Assembly (NCBI GenBank): GCA_900548465.1
Contig: URKY01000041.1
Coordinates: forward strand, 1-22,325
Source: an uncultured Eubacterium sp.
Lineage (GTDB): Bacteria > Bacillota > Clostridia > Lachnospirales > Lachnospiraceae
Direction: 5' to 3'
Length of the DNA: 22,325 bases
Shown here: positions 16,794 to 22,325 of the stretch, piece by piece
How the letters are laid out: every line of letters begins with the position of its first letter
Numbering within the stretch: position 1 is the first letter of the stretch
Made by a program: the position numbers and the translations under genes
The notes under the pieces: generated by a model
What the model saw: only the letters and a program-made list of their open reading frames with translations
Told to the model about the DNA's origin: nothing
Database searches by the model: none

Positions 16794-19304
16794 GTGGACG
16801 ATAAAATTTTTGATAGAATTCATGAAGTAGACTTAAAAGAAACAATGGAAACCTCTTATATTGATTATGCAATGAGCGTTATTGCTGCAAGAGCTCTTCC
16901 GGATGTAAGAGATGGATTAAAGCCGGTTCAAAGACGTGTTCTTTATTCAATGGTAGAACTTAATAATGGACCTGATAAACCACATAGAAAGTGTGCCCGT
17001 ATTGTTGGTGATACAATGGGTAAATTCCATCCTCATGGTGACAGTTCTATTTATGGTGCATTAGTTAATATGGCACAGGAGTGGAGTACAAGATATCCAT
17101 TGGTAGACGGACATGGAAACTTTGGTTCAGAAGATGGCGACGGAGCTGCCGCAATGCGTTATACAGAGGCACGTTTAAGCAAAATTTCAATGGAAATGGT
17201 GGCAGATATCAATAAAGATACTGTTGAATTTACACCAAACTTTGATGAAACAGAAAAAGAACCAACAGTTCTTCCTGCAAGATACCCTAATCTTTTGGTT
17301 AATGGTACAAGTGGTATTGCCGTAGGTATGGCAACTAATATTCCACCTCATAATTTAACTGAAACAATAAATGCAATAATAAAAATAATTGACAATAAAG
17401 TAGAAGAGAATAGAGATACTGAAATAGAGGAAATTATGGAAATTATTAAAGGACCTGATTTCCCTACAGGAGCTACTATTCTCGGAAGAAAAGGCATAGA
17501 AGAGGCTTATAGAACAGGACGTGGAAAAATCAGAACACGTGCAACATCAGAAATAGAAACAATGGATAACGGTAAGAGTAGAATTGTAGTTACTGAGCTT
17601 CCGTATATGGTAAACAAAGCTAAATTAGTAGAAAAAATTGCTAGTTTAGTTAAAGAAAAAAGAATTGACGGAATTACAGATCTTCGTGATGAATCAGATC
17701 AGGAAGGTACACGTGTAGTTATAGAAGTACGTCGTGATGCTAATGCAAATGTAATTCTTAATCAGTTATACAAGCACACACAGTTACAGGATTCTTTTGG
17801 TGTAATTATGTTAGCACTTGTAAACGGAGAACCAAAGGTTCTTAATTTATTACAGATGCTTGGAGAATATTTAAATCACCAGAAGGATGTTGTTACACGT
17901 CGTACAAAGTTTGAATTAAATAAAGCAGAAGAAAGAGCTCATATTATACAGGGCTTATTAATAGCACTTGATAATATTGACGAAGTAATAAAAATTGTTA
18001 GAAACTCAAGAACAACAGCTGACGCAAAGTCTGCATTATCAGAGAGATTTGGTTTGTCAGACGCACAGGCACAGGCTATTGTTGATATGAGAATCCGTCA
18101 GTTAACAGGATTGGCAAGAGAAGATCTTGAAAATGAATATAAGGAATTAATGGAAAAAATTAGTTACTTAAAGTCAATCTTAGCTGATGAAAACAAACTT
18201 CTTACAGTTATAAAAGAAGAAATATCAATTGTAAGAGATAAGTTTGGCGACGACAGAAGAACAAAAATTGGAATTGATATTGATTTAGATGATGAGGACC
18301 TCATTCCTGAAGAAGATACAGTTATTGCAATGACTAATTTAGGCTACATAAAGAGAATGACTGTAGATAATTTCAAGGCACAGAACCGTGGAGGTAAGGG
18401 AATTAAGGGAATGCAGACTATAAATGATGACTTTATAAAGGACATGTTTATGGTTTCAACTCATGATTATATATTGTTCCTTACAAATACCGGTAGAATA
18501 TATAAATTAAAAGGTTACGAAATTCCTGAGGCAGGACGTACTGCCCGTGGAATGGCTATAGTTAATTTACTTCAGTTACAGCCGGGTGAAAAAGTTTCAG
18601 CTATGGTTCAGATGAGAGAATTTGAGGATGATAAATATCTCATAATGGCTACAAAGAATGGAACAGTAAAGAAGACTTCAATAAGTGCATACACCAATAT
18701 AAGAAAGAGTGGTATTCAGGCAATCACATTAAGAGAAGGTGATGAATTAATTGATGTTACAATTTCAGATAACAGTAATAATATTATGCTTGTTACAAAG
18801 AACGGACAGGGAATTAAGTTCCGTGAAAGCGATGTAAGAGAAACAGGACGTTCTGCAATGGGTGTAAGAGGTATTGAACTTAAAGGAAATGATGAAGTAA
18901 TATCAATGCAGCTTGATACAGAAGGTGAATATATTTTAATTGTATCTGCTAATGGAATGGGTAAACGTACACCATTTACGGAATTTAAACTACAGAATCG
19001 TGGTGGAAAAGGTGTCAAGTGTTATAAGATTACTGAAAAAACAGGTGAAGTAGTAGGTGCAAAAGCTGTAAATGACGGAAATGAAATTATGATGATTACA
19101 AACGAAGGTATAGTAATAAGAATGTTTGTAGATGATATTTCAGTTCTTGGAAGGGTTACACTTGGCGTAAAACTTATGAATACAGGTAAAAACGATGATA
19201 TAGTAGTTGCAAGTATTACAAAAGTTAAGGAAAGCGTAACAGAAGCTGATGCAATAGAAGCAGAAATAAATGAAGAAGACAGTGAAGAAGAAATAACAGA
19301 ATAA
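16794..19304 (+). CDS. gyrA: DNA gyrase subunit A
   Basis: An 836-residue cleavage subunit of gyrase. The start is GTG with AGGAGG (overlapping the gyrB stop) eight bases upstream. The winged-helix region contains [19 protein letters not shown] and [12 protein letters not shown] with the catalytic Tyr123. In the quinolone region, Ser84 (E. coli Ser83) is kept, but the position of E. coli Asp87 is Gly88. The C-terminal DNA-wrapping beta-pinwheel carries QNRGGKG at about 530-536, the GyrA box, and a second identical QNRGGKG at about 734-740. The protein ends in an acidic tail ([15 protein letters not shown]), which in other gyrases tunes supercoiling. A terminator follows directly. Confidence 0.97.
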   Translation: MDDKIFDRIHEVDLKETMETSYIDYAMSVIAARALPDVRDGLKPVQRRVLYSMVELNNGPDKPHRKCARIVGDTMGKFHPHGDSSIYGALVNMAQEWSTRYPLVDGHGNFGSEDGDGAAAMRYTEARLSKISMEMVADINKDTVEFTPNFDETEKEPTVLPARYPNLLVNGTSGIAVGMATNIPPHNLTETINAIIKIIDNKVEENRDTEIEEIMEIIKGPDFPTGATILGRKGIEEAYRTGRGKIRTRATSEIETMDNGKSRIVVTELPYMVNKAKLVEKIASLVKEKRIDGITDLRDESDQEGTRVVIEVRRDANANVILNQLYKHTQLQDSFGVIMLALVNGEPKVLNLLQMLGEYLNHQKDVVTRRTKFELNKAEERAHIIQGLLIALDNIDEVIKIVRNSRTTADAKSALSERFGLSDAQAQAIVDMRIRQLTGLAREDLENEYKELMEKISYLKSILADENKLLTVIKEEISIVRDKFGDDRRTKIGIDIDLDDEDLIPEEDTVIAMTNLGYIKRMTVDNFKAQNRGGKGIKGMQTINDDFIKDMFMVSTHDYILFLTNTGRIYKLKGYEIPEAGRTARGMAIVNLLQLQPGEKVSAMVQMREFEDDKYLIMATKNGTVKKTSISAYTNIRKSGIQAITLREGDELIDVTISDNSNNIMLVTKNGQGIKFRESDVRETGRSAMGVRGIELKGNDEVISMQLDTEGEYILIVSANGMGKRTPFTEFKLQNRGGKGVKCYKITEKTGEVVGAKAVNDGNEIMMITNEGIVIRMFVDDISVLGRVTLGVKLMNTGKNDDIVVASITKVKESVTEADAIEAEINEEDSEEEITE

Positions 19305-19306
19305 AG

Positions 19307-19333
19307 AAAAAAGCGGCTCCGGTCGCTTTTTTT
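19307..19333 (+). terminator. Terminator after gyrA
   Basis: AAAAAAGCGGC pairs with GTCGCTTTTTT (one G-U pair) around the loop TCCG, a UNCG-type tetraloop closed by C-G. It ends in seven T. It lies three bases after the gyrA stop and closes the dnaN-to-gyrA unit. Confidence 0.92.
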
Positions 19334-19343
19334 CGATACAATT

Positions 19344-19349
19344 TATAAT
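19344..19349 (+). promoter_or_regulatory. Possible -10 element for the fumarase genes
   Basis: A perfect TATAAT lies between the gyrA terminator and the fumarase gene, but the expected -35 position falls in the terminator (GGTCGC) and does not match. A start near 19356 would leave a leader of about 30 bases. Weak call. Confidence 0.25.
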
Positions 19350-19385
19350 ATCTTATGATAAATAATAGTAGGAGAATATATTGCA

Positions 19386-20228
19386 ATGAGAGAAATAAAT
19401 TCCCAGGAAATTACTAAAAACATAAAGGAAATGTGCATTGAAGCAAATCATTTTTTATCTTCAGACATGAAAAAAGTATTTGATAATGCAAAATTAAATG
19501 AAAAATCACCATTAGGATGTCAAATATTAGAACAATTGGATGAAAATTTAAAAATAGCCGGAGAAGATACGATACCTATATGTCAGGATACAGGAATGGC
19601 AGTTGTTTTTATTGATATAGGACAGGATGTACATATAATAGGAAATAATCTTGAAGATGCAATAAACGAAGGTGTAAGGCAGGGATATGTGGAAGGTTAT
19701 CTTAGAAAGTCAGTTGTCAAAGATCCTCTAATAAGAGAAAATACAAAAGATAACACACCTGCAGTGATACATTACAATATTGTGCCAGGAGAAAATATAA
19801 AAATTACAGTGGCACCAAAAGGATTTGGTAGTGAAAATATGAGCAGAGTATTTATGCTAAAACCTGCTGATGGAATAGAAGGAGTAAAAGATGCTGTAAT
19901 TACTGCCGTAAAAGATGCAGGACCTAATGCCTGCCCACCAATGGTAGTAGGGGTTGGAATAGGTGGTACATTTGAAAAGTGTGCAATACTCGCAAAAAAA
20001 GCATTAGCAAGACCAGCAGACAGTGACTCAAATATTGAATATGTTAAAGAAATGGAAAAAGAGTTACTAAACAGAATAAATAAATTAGGAATAGGTCCCG
20101 GTGGACTTGGAGGAACTCAGACTGCTTTGGCAGTAAATATAGAAACATATCCTACTCATATAGCAGGTCTTCCGGTAGCAATTAATATATGTTGTCATGT
20201 AAACAGACATGTAACCAGAACAATATAA
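19386..20228 (+). CDS. Class I fumarate hydratase / L(+)-tartrate dehydratase, alpha subunit
   Basis: A 280-residue iron-sulfur hydro-lyase subunit that, with the next gene, would interconvert fumarate and malate (or dehydrate a similar acid such as tartrate). Three cysteine sites typical of the [4Fe-4S] cluster are visible: CQDTGMAVVF (Cys66), GPNACPPMVVGVGIGGTFEK (Cys183) and NICCHVNRH (Cys269 or 270). GPGGLGGTQTALAV is another family block. Sequence alone does not separate fumarase from tartrate dehydratase; fumarase is more likely in an anaerobe with a partial citric acid cycle. AGGAGA lies about 12 bases before ATG. The beta-subunit gene follows after 48 bases. The cluster is oxygen-sensitive in known enzymes. 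Confidence 0.93.
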   Translation: MREINSQEITKNIKEMCIEANHFLSSDMKKVFDNAKLNEKSPLGCQILEQLDENLKIAGEDTIPICQDTGMAVVFIDIGQDVHIIGNNLEDAINEGVRQGYVEGYLRKSVVKDPLIRENTKDNTPAVIHYNIVPGENIKITVAPKGFGSENMSRVFMLKPADGIEGVKDAVITAVKDAGPNACPPMVVGVGIGGTFEKCAILAKKALARPADSDSNIEYVKEMEKELLNRINKLGIGPGGLGGTQTALAVNIETYPTHIAGLPVAINICCHVNRHVTRTI

Positions 20229-20276
20229 AAATAAACATACATATATATAGAAGAAACAGGAAAGGTAATAGTTAAA

Positions 20277-20825
20277 ATGGATAAAAAAATATCTGCACCT
20301 ATAACTGAAAAAGATACGGTTAATCTTAATTCGGGAGATTATGTATACATAACAGGAACAATATATACAGCAAGAGATGCTGCACATAAAAGAATGTATG
20401 AAGCATTAGAAAAAGGAGATAAACTTCCTATAGAAATGGATAATAATATAATTTATTATATGGGACCTTCACCTGCAAGAGAAGGACGTCCTATAGGATC
20501 TGCAGGTCCTACAACGGCAAGCAGAATGGATAAATATGCTCCAAAGCTGCTTGATTTAGGTTTAAAGGGAATGATTGGCAAAGGAAAACGTTCAAAAGAA
20601 GTAATTGATGCAATTATAAGAAATAATGCAGTATATTTTGCAGCGGTAGGTGGAGCAGGAGCAATATTGTCTAAATGTATTAAGAAAAGTGAAGTTGTGG
20701 CCTATGATGATTTAGGAACGGAAGCAATAAGAAAGCTCTATGTAGAAGATTTTCCATGTATAGTTGTAATAGATAGTAATGGGAATAATCTTTATGAAAC
20801 TGCAATAGAAAAATATAAAGAATAA
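20277..20825 (+). CDS. Class I fumarate hydratase / L(+)-tartrate dehydratase, beta subunit
   Basis: A 182-residue partner of the preceding gene; in many enzymes the two are fused in one chain. Family blocks include GDYVYITGTIYTARDAAHKRM (positions about 21-41), YYMGPSPAREGRPIGSAGPT, GLKGMIGKGKRS, FAAVGGAGAILSKCIK and AYDDLGTEAIRKLYVEDFP. This subunit contributes substrate-binding residues to the active site. Translation from ATG at 20277 uses a modest AAAGG about ten bases upstream. No terminator was found before the tRNA promoter at 20886. Confidence 0.93.
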   Translation: MDKKISAPITEKDTVNLNSGDYVYITGTIYTARDAAHKRMYEALEKGDKLPIEMDNNIIYYMGPSPAREGRPIGSAGPTTASRMDKYAPKLLDLGLKGMIGKGKRSKEVIDAIIRNNAVYFAAVGGAGAILSKCIKKSEVVAYDDLGTEAIRKLYVEDFPCIVVIDSNGNNLYETAIEKYKE

Positions 20826-20885
20826 TAACATAAATAACTGCGAATATTAATATAGAAGAAAAATATAAAAAGCTATATAATATAT

Positions 20886-20914
20886 TTGACAAATAAAGAT
20901 GGCTATATTATAAT
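20886..20914 (+). promoter_or_regulatory. tRNA-Ser promoter, perfect sigma-A consensus
   Basis: TTGACA (20886-20891) and TATAAT (20909-20914) are both exact matches with the ideal 17-base spacing. The start is expected near 20921, about 52 bases before the tRNA. Confidence 0.92.
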
Positions 20915-20919
20915 AAATC

Positions 20920-20968
20920 TTGCACTGCTTATTTAAGTGCAATAATTAAATACTGATTATATAATCAG
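20920..20968 (+). repeat. Two inverted repeats in the tRNA-Ser leader
   Basis: TTGCACT (20920-20926) pairs with AGTGCAA (20936-20942) at the very 5' end of the expected transcript. CTGATTATATAATCAG (20953-20968) is a perfect 16-bp palindrome that ends four bases before the tRNA. They may shape RNase P cutting or protect the leader. Confidence 0.5.
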
Positions 20969-20972
20969 GCAT

Positions 20973-21060
20973 GGAGAAATACTCAAGTGGCTGAAGAGGC
21001 GCCCCTGCTAAGGGTGTAGGTCGTTTGCGCGGCGCGAGGGTTCAAATCCCTCTTTCTCCG
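20973..21060 (+). tRNA. tRNA-Ser (anticodon GCU)
   Basis: An 88-base tRNA with the long variable arm of the serine class. The acceptor stem pairs GGAGAAA (20973-20979) with TTTCTCC (21053-21059), and G21060 is the discriminator base, as expected for serine. The anticodon stem pairs 21000-21004 with 21012-21016, and the loop CTGCTAA places GCT at 21007-21009, which reads AGC and AGU. The T arm is GAGGG-TTCAAAT-CCCTC. CCA is not encoded. It has its own promoter and terminator. Confidence 0.96.
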
Positions 21061-21065
21061 TTTTG

Positions 21066-21093
21066 AACTCAGACAGTTATGTCTGAGTTTTTT
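21066..21093 (+). terminator. Terminator after tRNA-Ser
   Basis: AACTCAGACA (21066-21075) and TGTCTGAGTT (21080-21089) form a perfect 10-bp stem with a four-base loop, followed by a run of T ending at 21093. Confidence 0.92.
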
Positions 21094-21133
21094 CATATAT
21101 AAATAAACCTATATATAGAAGGAAGTAATCAAT

Positions 21134-21958
21134 ATGAATAAAGTATATTGTTCGACAGGTGCTTTAATAGGACAACCTAATAACAGAGATTATAGATTAA
21201 TAAGAAAGTATGCAAAAAAATTAGAATGTGACGGATTCGAATTCATGATGTATAGCACATGGTATGGAAAAGAAAAGGAAATAATAAAAGAACTTATAGA
21301 TACAGGACTTAGTTTTCCAATAATGCATTGTGAAAAACATATAGGAGAATATCTGGGAAAAAATGAGGATGGGGAATATAAAACAGCAAAAGAAAAATTT
21401 GAAAAAAACTGCATAATGGCTAAATCAATCGGTGCAAAAAAAATGGTAATGCATCTTTGGGACGGAACATATTCTGATAAAACGTTTGAAAACAATTTAA
21501 AAGGATATGCTGAAGTGTTAAAAATAGCAAATCAGTATAATATAGATCTTTTAATAGAAAATGTTGTATGTAATTGTTCCAGCCCAATGATTCATTGGAT
21601 GGAACTGGTAAAAGAATATCCGGATATACATTTTATATTTGATACAAAAATGGCACAGTTTCATAATGAATTAGAATTAATATATGAAGAAAAAAATGAA
21701 TATCTATGGAAAAAACATATAAAGCATCTTCATATAAATGATTATGCAGGGGGATATAAAGAATGGGATAAACTAAAAACATTACCTATTGGAGTAGGAA
21801 ATATAGATTTTTATAGATTTTTTTCTTATATAGATCAAACACAATATAATGGGGATTATACTGTTGAAGCTACAGCATTTAGTGAAAATGGAGAGGTAAA
21901 TTGTGACATGCTAAATGGGTGTTTTAAATTTATAAAAAAAAATAAAAAAAATTGTTGA
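21134..21958 (+). CDS. Xylose-isomerase-like TIM-barrel protein (sugar phosphate isomerase/epimerase family)
   Basis: A 274-residue protein with the alternating pattern of a TIM barrel of the AP-endonuclease-2 / xylose isomerase superfamily. Candidate metal ligands follow the family order: His65 (FPIMH), His107 (VMHLWDG), Glu142 (LLIENV), Asp170 and His177 (IFDTKMAQFH), His200 and Asp203 (HLHINDY), and Glu245 (YTVEAT). The substrate cannot be told from sequence; members include sugar isomerases, epimerases and DNA-repair nucleases, and the overall look fits the sugar enzymes better. AAGGAAG precedes ATG by about eight bases. It lies only 40 bases after the tRNA terminator with no clear promoter of its own. 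Its stop codon overlaps the -35 of the first rRNA promoter. Confidence 0.8.
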   Translation: MNKVYCSTGALIGQPNNRDYRLIRKYAKKLECDGFEFMMYSTWYGKEKEIIKELIDTGLSFPIMHCEKHIGEYLGKNEDGEYKTAKEKFEKNCIMAKSIGAKKMVMHLWDGTYSDKTFENNLKGYAEVLKIANQYNIDLLIENVVCNCSSPMIHWMELVKEYPDIHFIFDTKMAQFHNELELIYEEKNEYLWKKHIKHLHINDYAGGYKEWDKLKTLPIGVGNIDFYRFFSYIDQTQYNGDYTVEATAFSENGEVNCDMLNGCFKFIKKNKKNC

Positions 21959-21983
21959 CAATTATAAACCAAAGTGATAGTAT
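21955..21983 (+). promoter_or_regulatory. rRNA operon promoter P1
   Basis: TTGACA (21955-21960) is a perfect -35 and is followed after 17 bases by TAGTAT (21978-21983), a weaker -10 (four of six). The TGA within the -35 is the stop codon of the TIM-barrel gene. Confidence 0.65.
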
Positions 21984-22061
21984 ATCTCTTGCACGGCTCA
22001 AGAGCCCCTGAAAACAACCAATAAAGTTCTTAAAAAGATAAAAAAACTTTTAAAAAAGTTG

Positions 22062-22090
22062 TTGACAAGGAAAAACAGTTATGATATACT
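22062..22090 (+). promoter_or_regulatory. rRNA operon promoter P2
   Basis: TTGACA (22062-22067) and TATACT (22085-22090) are 17 bases apart, with TGA directly before the -10 (extended -10). This is the stronger of two tandem promoters. Transcription should start near 22097, about 180 bases before the 16S gene. Confidence 0.88.
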
Positions 22091-22096
22091 AATCTG

Positions 22097-22278
22097 GCTG
22101 TCGCAAAGAGCGGTAGCAAAAAAACAAAGAACATTGATAATTGAACAGCAACCATCCCTGAAAATTCAAATAAATATTTTCAGAGCGAACATTGTTAATT
22201 CGAGTAATCGAAGCTAACGATTTCCAAAACAAACAGTAATGGATGAATGGCTAACGTCATTCTGACAGAACAAACACT
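22097..22278 (+). other. rRNA operon leader
   Basis: A spacer of about 180 bases between P2 and 16S rRNA, with no gene. It holds small inverted repeats, including CTGAAAAT (22158-22165) with ATTTTCAG (22176-22183) and TTCGA/TCGAA near 22199-22212. Such leaders carry antitermination and RNase III processing signals, but the matching 3' arm of the 16S processing stem lies outside the window, so I do not assign one. Confidence 0.6.

Positions 22279-22325
<47 letters not shown>

Noticed and set aside
17706..17717. TACACGTGTA in gyrA as a further parS
   Set aside because: It shares only the CACGTG centre and lacks the TTTC/GAAA flanks required for ParB.

Overview
The window is the replication-origin neighbourhood of a low-GC Gram-positive chromosome, most probably a member of the Clostridia and, on protein style and gene order, of the Lachnospiraceae. 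The evidence is the classical order rpmH-rnpA-yidD-yidC-jag-mnmE-mnmG-rsmG-parA-parB on one side of dnaA and dnaA-dnaN-yaaA-recF-gyrB-gyrA on the other. It also has 16-bp parS sites, TTGACA/TATAAT promoters, strong AGGAGG ribosome binding sites and very AT-rich spacers. A species name cannot be fixed from this sequence alone.

Left arm, all genes on the minus strand (about 181-10200). Reading away from the origin: rpmH, rnpA, yidD, yidC and jag form a ribosome, RNase P and membrane-insertion cluster closed by a strong terminator at about 7415-7451. A second unit with its own promoter (7364-7392) carries mnmE, mnmG, rsmG and an unrecognised coiled-coil gene. Then come a spacer with two parS sites, parA, parB and a DUF4446 membrane protein, closed by a hairpin at about 101-150. 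A third parS lies inside the coiled-coil gene.

Origin. The strand switch lies at about 10200-10680. The AT-rich spacers on both sides of dnaA carry copies of the 9-mer TGTTAATAA (complement TTATTAACA), not the canonical DnaA box TTATCCACA. The right spacer ends in a TTA-triplet run that resembles a DnaA-trio unwinding element just upstream of dnaN. DnaA itself has an altered recognition motif: the near-universal GGRDHTTV reads HKKNHATI. Together these suggest a bipartite origin whose initiator and boxes have changed specificity in step. This is the most interesting observation in the window.

Right arm, all genes on the plus strand (10678-22325). dnaA has a TTG start and its own promoter. dnaN, yaaA, recF, gyrB and gyrA follow with short gaps or overlaps, ending at a UNCG-loop terminator (19307-19333). 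After them come a two-subunit class I (iron-sulfur) fumarase/tartrate dehydratase, a solitary tRNA-Ser(GCU) with a perfect consensus promoter and its own terminator, and a xylose-isomerase-like TIM-barrel gene. Two tandem rRNA promoters and the first bases of a 16S rRNA gene end the window. All genes point away from the origin, so transcription runs with replication.

No insertion sequence, prophage, CRISPR array or defence system was seen. This is core chromosome.
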